Shown here piece after piece: positions 33,776-43,150 of a stretch of 64,000 nt of DNA. A program made the position numbers and the translations under genes. Numbering within the stretch: the stretch's first letter is position 1; every line of letters begins with the position of its first letter. The notes beneath the pieces are model-generated. The model was given only the letters and a program-made list of their open reading frames with translations, ran no database searches and was not told the DNA's origin. Source of the stretch: Pararhizobium polonicum (GTDB lineage: Bacteria > Pseudomonadota > Alphaproteobacteria > Rhizobiales > Rhizobiaceae). The DNA is taken from positions 62,001-126,000 of the forward strand of contig NZ_LGLV01000015.1 in assembly GCF_001687365.1 (NCBI RefSeq), read 5' to 3'.

Positions 33776-34264
33776 ATGAGCGAAAAGCCGCCGGAAATGC
33801 GCAGCTGGAGAGCCCGGCTTCTCACCCGCCTGATGCACAGCTATTTTGCCTTGGCGCGAGGCATGACGATGGGCGTGCGCGCCGCCTGTTTTGACGCGGA
33901 AGGCCGGGTTTTTCTCGTCAGGCATTCCTATGTTCCCGGCTGGCATATGCCGGGCGGCGGGCTGGAGCGAGGCGAGACGGCCTTGCAGGCGCTGGTCAAG
34001 GAATTGCGCGAAGAGGGCAATCTGGAGCTGACCGACGCTCCTGAGCTTTTCCACGTCTATTTCAACCGGCTGACCAGCAAACGCGATCACGTTGTCTTCT
34101 ACCGCTGCCGCAATATCCGGCAGGTTTCGCCGAGAACGCCGGATTTCGAGATCGTCGAGACCGGCTTTTTCGCGCTGGACGCCCTGCCGCCGGAGACAAC
34201 CGCCGCCACGCACCGGCGGCTGGCGGAACTCTCGGGAGATACTCCGCCAGCCGACTTCTGGTAG
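33776..34264 (+). CDS. Nudix hydrolase
   Basis: A 162-residue protein with the Nudix box GGLERGETALQ...KELREEGN at about 61-82; the usual Arg before the first catalytic Glu is Lys75. A helical N-terminus (WRARLLTRLMHSYFALARG) precedes the fold. Substrate unknown; the family hydrolyses nucleoside diphosphates linked to other moieties. Convergent with the gene at 34266, leaving a single base between the stops. Confidence 0.86.
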   Translation: MSEKPPEMRSWRARLLTRLMHSYFALARGMTMGVRAACFDAEGRVFLVRHSYVPGWHMPGGGLERGETALQALVKELREEGNLELTDAPELFHVYFNRLTSKRDHVVFYRCRNIRQVSPRTPDFEIVETGFFALDALPPETTAATHRRLAELSGDTPPADFW

Positions 34265-34265
34265 C

Positions 34266-35249
34266 TCAGGCAGCCAGCTTTTCGCGGCCATGCGGCGCGT
34301 CGAGGGTGAGAACCGGTCCGGCGGGCACCACGCCGGTCGGATTGATCATCGTATGGCTGCGGTAATAATGCTCCTTGATGTGGCGCAGATCGACCGTCCC
34401 GGCCACACCGTCGACCTGATAGAGGTCCTGCAGGTAGCCCTGCAGGTTCCTGTAGTCGGCGATGCGGCGGATATTGCACTTGAAATGTCCGACATAGACC
34501 GGATCGAAGCGCACCAGTGTGGTGAACAGCCGCCAGTCGGCTTCGGTGGTGCGGTCGCCGGTGAGGTAGCGCCGTGCCGACAGGCGTTCTTCCAGTTCGT
34601 CCAGCACCTCGAAGAGGACATCGACGTTTTCCTGATAGGCTTCCTGTGTCGTGGCGAAGCCTGCTTTGTAGACGCCGTTGTTGACCGCGTTGTAGATGCG
34701 CTCGTTCAGACCGTCGATTTCGGTGCGCAGCGTCTGCGGATAGAAATCGTCGTTCGATCCCGTCAATCCATCGAAGGCCGAATTGAACATGCGGATGATT
34801 TCCGAGGATTCGTTCGAGACCATCTTGCCCTGTTTCTTGTCCCAGAGCACGGGCACGGTGACGCGGCCGGAATAATGTGGGTCGGCCTTCACATAGACCT
34901 GCCAGAGCGCGTCCGAGCCGAACAGATGATCGACGGTGCCGCCGATCTCGTTCTTGAATTCCCAACCCTTCGACAGCATCAGTGGATCGACGATCGAGAC
35001 GGTGATCAGGTCTTCGAGCTTTTTCAGCTTGCGGAAGATCAGCGTGCGGTGCGCCCAGGGACAGGCGAGCGACACATAGAGATGATAGCGTCCGGCCTCG
35101 GCCTTGAAGCCGCCTTCGCCGGTCGGGCCTGCCGAACCGTCAGTGGTGATCCAGTTGCGGAACTGCGCGGCGGCACGTTTGAAGTGGCCCTTGGTTTCCT
35201 TCGTGTCGTACCAGACGTCCTGCCAGACGCCGTCAACCAGCATGCCCAT
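34266..35249 (-). CDS. Glutathionyl-hydroquinone reductase (Xi-class GST)
   Basis: A 327-residue enzyme of the YqjG/PcpF type that removes glutathione from glutathionyl-hydroquinones. The catalytic C63 is in SLACPWAHRT, followed by RVTVPVLWDKKQGKMVSNES for glutathione binding, and the C-terminal helical domain has TTLVRFDPVYVGHFKCN. Length fits the Xi class (about 320-330). The ATG at 35249 has AGGAG seven bases upstream; the longer frame is unlike the family. No quinone-degradation genes are adjacent. Confidence 0.9.
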   Translation of the reverse strand: MGMLVDGVWQDVWYDTKETKGHFKRAAAQFRNWITTDGSAGPTGEGGFKAEAGRYHLYVSLACPWAHRTLIFRKLKKLEDLITVSIVDPLMLSKGWEFKNEIGGTVDHLFGSDALWQVYVKADPHYSGRVTVPVLWDKKQGKMVSNESSEIIRMFNSAFDGLTGSNDDFYPQTLRTEIDGLNERIYNAVNNGVYKAGFATTQEAYQENVDVLFEVLDELEERLSARRYLTGDRTTEADWRLFTTLVRFDPVYVGHFKCNIRRIADYRNLQGYLQDLYQVDGVAGTVDLRHIKEHYYRSHTMINPTGVVPAGPVLTLDAPHGREKLAA

Positions 35250-35504
35250 CGTCGATCTCCTGCGGCGGTAGTGCCGCCTGCCCGTGAATGTGTTCCTCCT
35301 AGATAGTGTATGAAACCGGCGTATATAGCCCGCAAATATTGAACAGTGCGTTTTGGGCTTTGACATCGGGTCTTTTTCTGCTATCCGGCCTCTCAGAATT
35401 TTTCATGCCAACGGATACATTCGATGTTTTTCCCGGGAAGCCCACGACGACGCTGATGCTGAGAACGCCTTGAGGGCGAAGCCATCACCTTTTTTCCGTC
35501 TCGT

Positions 35505-36029
35505 ATGCCCGGTTTCCCGATGTTCATGAAAAAGCACGATCTCGTCTATCTGACCGAAGACGCCTCCCACGACGCAGCCATCGAAATCATCAATGAAGAA
35601 GCGTTCGGCCCCGGCCGGTTCGCCCGTGCCGCCGCACGCATCCGCGAGCAGGGGCCGCATGATCTTTCGCTGTCCTTCGTCTGCGCCGATGACGGCGAAA
35701 CTATCGCCTCGGTGCGAATGACGCCTGTTCTCGCCGGCTCGATCAAGGGGCACCTGCTCGGCCCGCTCGCCGTGCGCCCGTCGCACAAGAATCGCGGCAT
35801 CGGCCGGGAACTGGTGCGCATCGCCGTCGAGGCTGCGCGCAGAAAAGGGTCTCAGGGCGTCATCCTGGTCGGCGACCCGCCCTATTACCAGCCGCTGGGC
35901 TTCGAGAAGGTCGCCTATGGCGCGCTGACCTTTCCGGGGCCGGTGGACCCCAACCGTGTTCTCATCGTGCCGATGGGCGAAGACGTGCATGCGGGGCTGA
36001 AGGGCGAGATCCGCTGGCGTGAGCAGTAA
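35505..36029 (+). CDS. GNAT-family N-acetyltransferase
   Basis: A 174-residue acetyltransferase resembling YhbS. The acetyl-CoA-binding motif is LAVRPSHKNRGIGRELV near residues 88-104, followed by ILVGDPPYYQPLGFEKV. The acceptor is unknown. ATGs at 35505, 35520 and 35526 are all in frame and none has a good ribosome-binding site, so the first few residues are uncertain. Confidence 0.85.
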   Translation: MPGFPMFMKKHDLVYLTEDASHDAAIEIINEEAFGPGRFARAAARIREQGPHDLSLSFVCADDGETIASVRMTPVLAGSIKGHLLGPLAVRPSHKNRGIGRELVRIAVEAARRKGSQGVILVGDPPYYQPLGFEKVAYGALTFPGPVDPNRVLIVPMGEDVHAGLKGEIRWREQ

Positions 36030-36124
36030 GGTTGCGGGGACGTTGCATCGGATAACGGTGCCGGCTTCCCAATTCTGCCACAGTGGCTGCGAATATCCCG
36101 AGCATCGAAACCGGGATATTCTGA

Positions 36125-37297
36125 ATGCGTTTCCTGCCGGCCCTTCTTGCCACGCTTCTTACCGCCACACAGGTGCCCGCCGCCGATCTCATCCATTTCT
36201 GGGACGCGCCGCAGCATGGCGGTAACAGCTTTAACCGGCTGCCGCCGGATCAGGCCTATTTCGACGCATTGAAGGCCTATGGGGCCAGCTGGGTGCGTCT
36301 TTCCTACGACAAGTGGAAACCGGCAAAACGCGATTTCCTGATCGGCGATGCGGACAAGTATGAGGGCATCCCGGCACAGGACCTCGCGACACTGAAGGCG
36401 GCACTGGATCGTGCCGACAAGGCCGGGCTCAAGATCGTGATCACGCCGCTGTCGCTGCCGGGCATGCGCTGGGCGCAGAACAACGGTAACACGTTCGATG
36501 GCCGTCTTTGGCAGGACAAGGCCTGGTGGCCGCAGGCTGCCACCTTCTGGAAGGATCTCGCCGCGGCCCTCAAGGATCATCCGGGTGTCGCCGCCTACAA
36601 CATCATCAACGAACCGGCGCCGGAGAAGAGCAACGGCGTTGCCGAGCACGCAAGTGCCGATGCGCTAAGCGCCTGGTACGCCGGGCAGGCGGGAACGGCG
36701 CGCGACCTGCCGGCCTTCTACGAGACGGTCATCAAGGCCATTCGCGAGGTCGATCCCGCGACACCGATCATGGCGGATGCCGGCTGGTATGCCGCCGCCG
36801 ATGCTTTCAGTTATTGGCCGAAACCGCTCACCGACGACAAGGTGCTCTACAGCTTCCATATGTACGAGCCCTATGCGGCCACCAGCGCGCCGAACATGAA
36901 GCGGGAAAAGCCCTACGCCTATCCGGGCAAGGTTCCATTCGGCGACGGTGAGGAAACCTGGAACCGTGAACGGATTGCCGCCTATCTGAAACAGCCGGTG
37001 GAATGGGCCGACAGCCACAACGTGCCGCGCAACCGCATGGTCGCCGGCGAATTCGGCTGCATGCGCCGCTGGGAGGGCTGCAAGGCCTATCTCGAGGATG
37101 TGCTGACCGCGCTCGACGACAGCAAGTTGCACTGGGCCTTCTACAGTTTCCGTGAGGACAGCTGGGATGGCATGGACTACGAGCTCGGCACGAAGAAGGT
37201 GCACTGGAGCTATTGGGACGCCATAGATGCGGGCAAGCCCGATCCGATCAAGCGTAAACCGGGACCGGAATTCGATCCGATCCGGAAAAGGTTGTAG
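36125..37297 (+). CDS. Exported glycoside hydrolase family 5 (cellulase-like)
   Basis: A 390-residue precursor with a signal peptide (MRFLPALLATLLTATQVPAA) and a TIM-barrel GH5 domain. The acid/base E163 is in YNIINEPAP and the probable nucleophile E309 in VAGEFGCMR; WVRLSYDKW near 56 and SFHMYEPY near 243 are typical active-site strands. Likely an endoglucanase or related beta-glycanase acting in the periplasm or outside. No polysaccharide synthesis operon is adjacent. Confidence 0.88.
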   Translation: MRFLPALLATLLTATQVPAADLIHFWDAPQHGGNSFNRLPPDQAYFDALKAYGASWVRLSYDKWKPAKRDFLIGDADKYEGIPAQDLATLKAALDRADKAGLKIVITPLSLPGMRWAQNNGNTFDGRLWQDKAWWPQAATFWKDLAAALKDHPGVAAYNIINEPAPEKSNGVAEHASADALSAWYAGQAGTARDLPAFYETVIKAIREVDPATPIMADAGWYAAADAFSYWPKPLTDDKVLYSFHMYEPYAATSAPNMKREKPYAYPGKVPFGDGEETWNRERIAAYLKQPVEWADSHNVPRNRMVAGEFGCMRRWEGCKAYLEDVLTALDDSKLHWAFYSFREDSWDGMDYELGTKKVHWSYWDAIDAGKPDPIKRKPGPEFDPIRKRL

Positions 37298-37474
37298 GCG
37301 GGATGATGTAGGAGACTGCGCTCTAAGCGAAGCTTAACCCCTCGCCCTTTCCTATCAGGTTGGGACTGCTTTGCGCCAACAGCGGTTATTATCTAACTCA
37401 CAGTTCGAAGCAGCATTGCTTTCCAGGCTGTCTCTCTCCTATCTTGGTCCAAAACTGGGAGACGAGGTTTCTTT

Positions 37475-38101
37475 ATGAAAATGAATGATTTCGCTGCGTT
37501 GGGGCGAAACCTGCTGGATTGTCTCCCCGGTTATCGTGTCAAGGGTTCACTAATTTTCGCGGAGCCAATCGGTCACGTCCTGCGGGGCATTGGTTTCGAC
37601 AGCTCCAGCCACAGTAAAACATCTTTCCACATGCACGTATTCTTTCAGCCGCTCTGTATCCCTGCGAAACACGTACATTTCACGCTTGGCTTCCGTCTGC
37701 GTGATGTCAATGGTTACGACGGATGGTATTCTGACCGTTCAAACTTGGTAGCTGATATCTCGAAAGCTATACTGGTAAACGCGGCGCCTTTTTTGGAAAG
37801 CGTTGCGACAGTTGAAGGAGCAGCAAAGACCGCAGAAGCAATGCGGTCAAGCAATTCACATGTTCAGGAAGCTGCTGCGTTATGCAGAATTTTGGCGGGC
37901 GATCCGACGAAAGCATTGTCTCAACTTCAGGAAATAACTGGTCTTGATCGCAGAATTGCTTGGCAAAATGAACAGGCGACACGCATCGATGGTCTGATAG
38001 AGATGCTTCGAACTGACCGCGCAGTCGCAGAGAGAAAACTGCGAATCTGGCAGTCGGAGACGGCATTAGCTTTAGGGGTGAGCGGTGCAACCGCCGCATG
38101 A
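37475..38101 (+). CDS. Hypothetical protein, low-G+C orphan
   Basis: A 208-residue protein I do not recognise. No signal peptide or membrane segment. A beta-rich first half (SFHMHVFFQPLCIPAKHVHFTL) is followed by a helical second half with a motif-like ATVEGAAKTAEAMRSSNSHV. Codon use is clearly less G+C-rich than the neighbours, and the gene is isolated between GH5 and the convergent envelope operon, which suggests horizontal acquisition. GAGG lies eight bases before the ATG. The histidine cluster SHSKTSFHMH is curious but not diagnostic. Confidence 0.65.
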   Translation: MKMNDFAALGRNLLDCLPGYRVKGSLIFAEPIGHVLRGIGFDSSSHSKTSFHMHVFFQPLCIPAKHVHFTLGFRLRDVNGYDGWYSDRSNLVADISKAILVNAAPFLESVATVEGAAKTAEAMRSSNSHVQEAAALCRILAGDPTKALSQLQEITGLDRRIAWQNEQATRIDGLIEMLRTDRAVAERKLRIWQSETALALGVSGATAA

Positions 38102-38262
38102 CTGCTTAGGCCAAAAGCGAATCTTCCACTGGTAACAAGGTAAGAGGGTGGCCGCCAGGCTGGATACGGGGCAATACTTACGATCGGTAAACCGGTAGTG
38201 GTGCGTTCCTGCGACGGATAGAACTCGATAAAGCGTCTCGACAACCGCCGACGCAAATAAAA

Positions 38263-40332
38263 TTACCGCCCCTCGCGATGCCAGGTCGCCGAAAGCACGA
38301 ACAGCAGGGCCGCCAACCCGAGGAAGCCGGCAAACAGCGACAGCGAATTGATGCCCTTCAGCACCGTTTCGTCGGTCATGCGCAGCGACATGCGCTGATC
38401 GTCGGCGACGCGCACGGTGCCGCGCACCGGCAGGATCGGCGGCAGGTCCACCGGACCGTTGGCATCGGCCAGGCGCTGCACCAGCCCCTTGGTCTTTTCT
38501 GCCCAGGGCGCAAGCGTCTGCGTGGTCGAGATCGTTGCCTTGAACTCGGGCGCATCGACGCTGCCGACATGCACCAGCGTGTTGAGTTCACCATTGGTGA
38601 CCTCGAAAAGCCCGGTTTCGGCGGTTCTCACACTGGCCTTGTAGAGACCGGGCTCGCCTTCCTTGAGGGCAATCTCCTCGGTTTTGCCGGAAGGGTATGT
38701 CAGCATGGCCGCGCCCGGATCACCTTCAATCGTTTGCCTGGCGATTTCGAGCGTGCGGCCGCTGGCATGCGCGGTCAGGGCCTCTTCCTCGAGCGCCGGT
38801 TCCTGCATCAGCCAGTGGGCCGTGCGCCGGTAGAGGGAAACGCTCGGGCCGCCACCTTCAAAGCCGCGCGCCCAGAGCCAGCCCTGATCGGACAGCAGCA
38901 TGGCGACGCGGCCCTTGCCGACGCGGTTCAGCACCAAGAGCGGCTTGCCGTCGGCGGCCTGCATCACCGTCTGGCCGAGCGGCTTGTTGACATCTACCGT
39001 GCGGAACCAGCGGCCCCAATGGGGCGGCTCGCTGTCGGCGCCTTCGAGGCCGCGGGTGACCGGATGCTTCTTTCCCTCGTCCGACAGGCGCGGATAGAAG
39101 GCCTTTTCGTTCATGAAACCGGTCGGGCTGGCGGGCAGGACAGCGGAGAGCGGCGTGGTTGCTATCGAATCGTCGCCGGCATGTTCGGGGCCGGCTGCGA
39201 TCAGAAGCGCGCCGCCGTTTTCGACATATTGGGCGATGTTGTCATAGTAGAGGATCGGCAGCACGCCGCGATGCTGGTAGCGGTCGAAGATGATCAGGTC
39301 GAATTCCTTGATCTTCTCGACAAACAGTTCACGGGTCGGGAAGGCGATCAGCGACAGTTCGTTGATCGGCGTGCCGTCCTGCTTTTCCGGCGGACGCAGA
39401 ATGGTGAAATGCACGAGATCGACGGCGGCGTCGGATTTCAAGAGGTTGCGCCAGGCCCGTTCGCCGGCATGCGGCTCGCCTGAGACCAGAAGGACACGCA
39501 GGTTTTCGCGGATACCGTCGATGACGTGGACGGCGCGGTTGTTGGCCTCCGTCACTTCGCCGGGAACGGCGGCGACGTCGAATTCGAGGATGTTGTTGCC
39601 GCCGCGCGGGACAGTGAAGGCGAAGGGCACGTCTGTGCCCGGTTCGGCCATTTCCGTGGCGATCCGGTTGCCGTTGAGGCTGATGGTAACTTCCGCCGTG
39701 CCGCCGGGTGCCGTGCCGTCATCGACGATGCGGAAGGTCACCTTCTGCTCCTCGCCGACGATGCCGAAGCGCGGGCCGCTGACGATCTCGATGCGGCGGT
39801 CGAACTCGTCCGGCTTGCCGGTGATCAGGCCGTGGATTGGCGCATCGAAACCGAGCGGCTGGTTGATATCGGGAACGTCGTGGATCTGGCCGTCGGTGAT
39901 GAAGATCGCGCCGCCGACACGGGCAGGCGGCACATCGGCCAGCGCCGTCTGAAGCGCGGTGAACAGCTTGGTCGACGGGGTCTCCGTGTCCTCGTCATCG
40001 GCCGCCTCGACGATACGCGTCTCGATCTGCGGGAATTTGGCCAGACGCTGCTTCAGTGTTGCCAGTGCCGCGTCGGTCATGGCGCGCCGGCCGGCATTGT
40101 CCTGGCTCTGGCTGCGGTCGACGACGACGCCGACGATGGTGGATAGCGGCTCGCGCTCTTCCTGGAAGAACACCGGGTTGGCGACCGCAAGGCACAGGGC
40201 TGCCAGCGCCGCCGTGCGGAAGGCCGCGCCGCGCACGCCGCGCCAGAAACCGAGCGCCGACAGAAGGACTGCCGCAAATGCAAGCGCTGCAATGAAGGGC
40301 CAGGGCAGCAGCGGCTGGAAATCGAGTGTCAT
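38263..40332 (-). CDS. Large membrane protein of the MoxR/BatA-type envelope operon (glutamine amidotransferase-like fold)
   Basis: A 689-residue protein with two N-terminal membrane helices (PFIAALAFAAVLLSALGFW; AALAALCLAVANPVFF), a large extracytoplasmic region with a VWA-like start (TIVGVVVDRSQSQDN) and a class I glutamine-amidotransferase-like segment (DLIIFDRYQHRGVLPILYYD, GGALLIAAGPEH), and a C-terminal helix (LSLFAGFLGLAALLFVLSAT). ATG 40332 follows GAGGG by eight bases and the preceding gene's stop by ten. Last gene of the moxR operon; probably acts in envelope integrity with the BatA-like protein. Confidence 0.82.
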   Translation of the reverse strand: MTLDFQPLLPWPFIAALAFAAVLLSALGFWRGVRGAAFRTAALAALCLAVANPVFFQEEREPLSTIVGVVVDRSQSQDNAGRRAMTDAALATLKQRLAKFPQIETRIVEAADDEDTETPSTKLFTALQTALADVPPARVGGAIFITDGQIHDVPDINQPLGFDAPIHGLITGKPDEFDRRIEIVSGPRFGIVGEEQKVTFRIVDDGTAPGGTAEVTISLNGNRIATEMAEPGTDVPFAFTVPRGGNNILEFDVAAVPGEVTEANNRAVHVIDGIRENLRVLLVSGEPHAGERAWRNLLKSDAAVDLVHFTILRPPEKQDGTPINELSLIAFPTRELFVEKIKEFDLIIFDRYQHRGVLPILYYDNIAQYVENGGALLIAAGPEHAGDDSIATTPLSAVLPASPTGFMNEKAFYPRLSDEGKKHPVTRGLEGADSEPPHWGRWFRTVDVNKPLGQTVMQAADGKPLLVLNRVGKGRVAMLLSDQGWLWARGFEGGGPSVSLYRRTAHWLMQEPALEEEALTAHASGRTLEIARQTIEGDPGAAMLTYPSGKTEEIALKEGEPGLYKASVRTAETGLFEVTNGELNTLVHVGSVDAPEFKATISTTQTLAPWAEKTKGLVQRLADANGPVDLPPILPVRGTVRVADDQRMSLRMTDETVLKGINSLSLFAGFLGLAALLFVLSATWHREGR

Positions 40333-40342
40333 GGTCGCGCCC

Positions 40343-43150
40343 TCACTGGCCAAGCCGTTCGAGCAGAGCCGGGATATGCACCTGGTCGGCCTTGTAGTTG
40401 CCGGTCAGCATATACATCATGATGTTGACGCCGGAGCGGAAGGCGAGTTCGCGCTGCTGCTCGTCCGGCGGCACGGTCGGGAGCAGCGGCAGGCCGTTGC
40501 TGTCGATCGCCCAGGCGCCGGCAAAATCGTTGCCGGTGATCATGATCGGCGAAACGCCGTCGCCCGAGCGGGCAGGCCTGCCAGTCGGCTGCGAGCCATT
40601 GTCCGGTTGCGCTTCGATCCACAGAGGGCTGCCATTGTAGCGCCCCGGGAAATTCGACAGCAGGTAGAAGGATTTGGTCAGCACATTGTCGGCCGGAACC
40701 GGTTCCAGCGGCGGAATATCGAGATCGGCGAGGATTGCCTGCAGCCGCTCCGCATTCGGGCTGGTGCCGGCGCTGGTGCCAAGCGAGGAAAACTGGTCGC
40801 GCGTGTCGAACAGCACCGTACCGCCGGCGCGCATATAGGCGTCGATCCGGCTGATCGCTGCCGGGCTCGGCATCGGTGCATTGGCCGACACCGGCCAGTA
40901 GATCAGCGAATAGAAGGACAGCTCGTCCGAGGCGATGTCGAGGCCGATCGGCGGGCCGGGTTCGAGCGTGGTGCGATAGGTCAGGAACTCGGTGAGACCG
41001 GCAAGGCCGCGCTCGGACAGGCGGTCGACATCGGCTTCGCCGGTGATGACATAGGCAAGATGGGTCTTGTCCAGCTGCCGCAGGATCAGGTCGTCGCCGG
41101 GCCGGCTGTCGTCGGCAAGCGAAGAGCCGGGTGTCATGACCAGAGCGCCCGCTGCCAGCGCCAGAACGATCATGGCGGCGGCCGGCATTCTCAGCCGGGC
41201 AAAGGCGCCGCCCATGAATAGGACGACAGCGGAATCGAGCAAAAGCAGGATGAGTGCTGCGGCAAACAGCGATGGTTTCAGCGACCAGGCTTCCGCACCG
41301 ATCAGCGGCTCGGTGGAATAGGCGATCGGCAGGCCGGTCGCATCGATCGGCTTCAATTGCGTGTCGGTAGTCAGGAGGTTCAGGGCGGTAAATCCTTCTT
41401 CCGAACCATAGAGGCCGGGCGGGTTTTCGGCGCTGGAAACCGGCGTTGCGCCGGCCGTGATTTCCAGCGGCCGGGCCCTGCCGGTTTCGCTGATCAAAAC
41501 ACCATTGGCATTCAGCAAGCGGTAGGGCGCCAATGTCTGGCCCGCTGCCGCTCCTTCGCTTGCTACGCCGCCGCTGCGCGACAATTGCACGCTCCGGCGC
41601 AGCATCTCGACGAAATCGCCTGATATCGGCAAGTTCGACCAGGTTGCCTCGGCGCTGACATGGAAGAGGATGATGCGCCCTGCGCCCTGCGTCTTCGTCG
41701 TCACCAGCGGCGTGCCGTCGGCAAGGCTTGCCCAGGTGCGCGACGAGAGGTCGGCCGTCGGTTCGGCGAGAACCTGCCGTTTGACGAGGATGTCTTTGGG
41801 GCGTGGCATGCCGGCAAAGGGGCTGAGTGCCGGATAGTCGGCCAGCGGTTGCGGCTCCGACCAGGAGAGGGCGCCGCCCAGCGCGCGTTCGCCTTGGCGC
41901 AGGGTGACTGGCACGAGTGGATCGTCGGCAGGGGCGGCGGCCAGGCGCGGCCCGGCAAAGCGGATCAGCGTGCCGCCGTTTTCGATCCATTGGGTCACCG
42001 GCGCATAGGTCTCTTCCGGCAGGCGGCCGATATCGGCCATGATCAGCATGGATGGCTTCTGCGCCAGCAGCTCGGGGATCGACACAGCCAGATCGGCCTC
42101 GTTCGGCTGGATCAGGTCGGCATAGGGCGCCAAGGCCCGGTTGATGTAATAGAGCGGCGACAGCAGCGGCTGCGACTGGTCGCGGGCTTCACCGCTCAAA
42201 AGCGCCACGCGGCGGCGGCGGAAGCCGTCATCGAGCAGGAAGGTGCCGCCGGCCGTGGCTGCACCATCGATGGCGACGCGGGCAAAATCGTTGCGCAGTT
42301 CGAAGGGGGCGGCGAGCGTTCCCCTGGCCAGCCCTTCGCCGGCTGCAAAGGCGACGGAGCCATTGGCGATTGCCCGCCCGCGCGTGTCATAGGCGGTAAT
42401 CGGCAACGTCCGCGCCGTGGCGGTATCGAGCCGGCTGGCGCTGACCACCATGGATTCGGCATCATTGGCGGAGTTGGTGATCGCCACGGCCTGGTCGTTG
42501 CCGCCCTCGATCAGCCTGAAATTTTGCGGGGAGAGGGCGGCGAGTTCCGCCATCACGTTGGTATCCCCGGCATCGATGCCGTCCGAGAGGAAGGCCAGCG
42601 TACCCGGAGCCGTTCCGTTCAGGCCCGTGCGCAATGCGGTGATCGCTGCTTGCCGGTCGGGCCGAAGCGGCTGCGGCGAGGCGGCGGCCATGCGGTTGTG
42701 CGCTGATGTCGCCGATCCCGGCACGGCATTGTGCTCCCTGTCGGCGGTGAAGACGATTGCGACCGGAAGGTCCTTGGCTTCCGCGTCGCCGATCAGGGCA
42801 TCCGCCGTTTCGACACGGCGCTGCCAGTCGGTTGCCGTTGCCCAGCTGTTGTCGACGACCAGCGCCAGCGGGCCATTGCCGGCAAGCGTGTTCGAGCGTG
42901 GATTGAAGACCGGATCGGCGATGGCGAGGATGATGGCGGCGGCCATCAGCATGCGCAGCAGCATCAGCCACCACGGGCTTTTCGACGGCGTTTCCTCGCG
43001 CTTCAGGACGCTGGCGAGAATCCTGAGCGGCGGGAAGATTTCGGTTACCGGCTTGGGCGGCGTCATGCGCAGAAGCCACCAGATCGCCGGTAGGGCGACA
43101 AGGGCTGCGAGCATCAGCGGATTGGCGAAGATGAACGGCAGGAAGCTCAT
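40343..43150 (-). CDS. BatA-like membrane protein with C-terminal DUF4159 domain
   Basis: A 935-residue protein. The N-terminus is the BatA signature (MSFLPFIFANPLMLAALVAL, then PAIWWLLRMTPPKP), with a second helix near 65-85, a VWA-like domain starting LALVVDNSWATATDWQRR, a central helix pair near 650-700, and a C-terminal DUF4159 domain (DELSFYSLIYWPVSANAPMP, RAGGTVLFDTRDQ). It overlaps the DUF58 gene by four bases. Similar operons in Rhizobium leguminosarum are reported to matter for cell shape and outer-membrane integrity. Confidence 0.88.
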   Translation of the reverse strand: MSFLPFIFANPLMLAALVALPAIWWLLRMTPPKPVTEIFPPLRILASVLKREETPSKSPWWLMLLRMLMAAAIILAIADPVFNPRSNTLAGNGPLALVVDNSWATATDWQRRVETADALIGDAEAKDLPVAIVFTADREHNAVPGSATSAHNRMAAASPQPLRPDRQAAITALRTGLNGTAPGTLAFLSDGIDAGDTNVMAELAALSPQNFRLIEGGNDQAVAITNSANDAESMVVSASRLDTATARTLPITAYDTRGRAIANGSVAFAAGEGLARGTLAAPFELRNDFARVAIDGAATAGGTFLLDDGFRRRRVALLSGEARDQSQPLLSPLYYINRALAPYADLIQPNEADLAVSIPELLAQKPSMLIMADIGRLPEETYAPVTQWIENGGTLIRFAGPRLAAAPADDPLVPVTLRQGERALGGALSWSEPQPLADYPALSPFAGMPRPKDILVKRQVLAEPTADLSSRTWASLADGTPLVTTKTQGAGRIILFHVSAEATWSNLPISGDFVEMLRRSVQLSRSGGVASEGAAAGQTLAPYRLLNANGVLISETGRARPLEITAGATPVSSAENPPGLYGSEEGFTALNLLTTDTQLKPIDATGLPIAYSTEPLIGAEAWSLKPSLFAAALILLLLDSAVVLFMGGAFARLRMPAAAMIVLALAAGALVMTPGSSLADDSRPGDDLILRQLDKTHLAYVITGEADVDRLSERGLAGLTEFLTYRTTLEPGPPIGLDIASDELSFYSLIYWPVSANAPMPSPAAISRIDAYMRAGGTVLFDTRDQFSSLGTSAGTSPNAERLQAILADLDIPPLEPVPADNVLTKSFYLLSNFPGRYNGSPLWIEAQPDNGSQPTGRPARSGDGVSPIMITGNDFAGAWAIDSNGLPLLPTVPPDEQQRELAFRSGVNIMMYMLTGNYKADQVHIPALLERLGQ

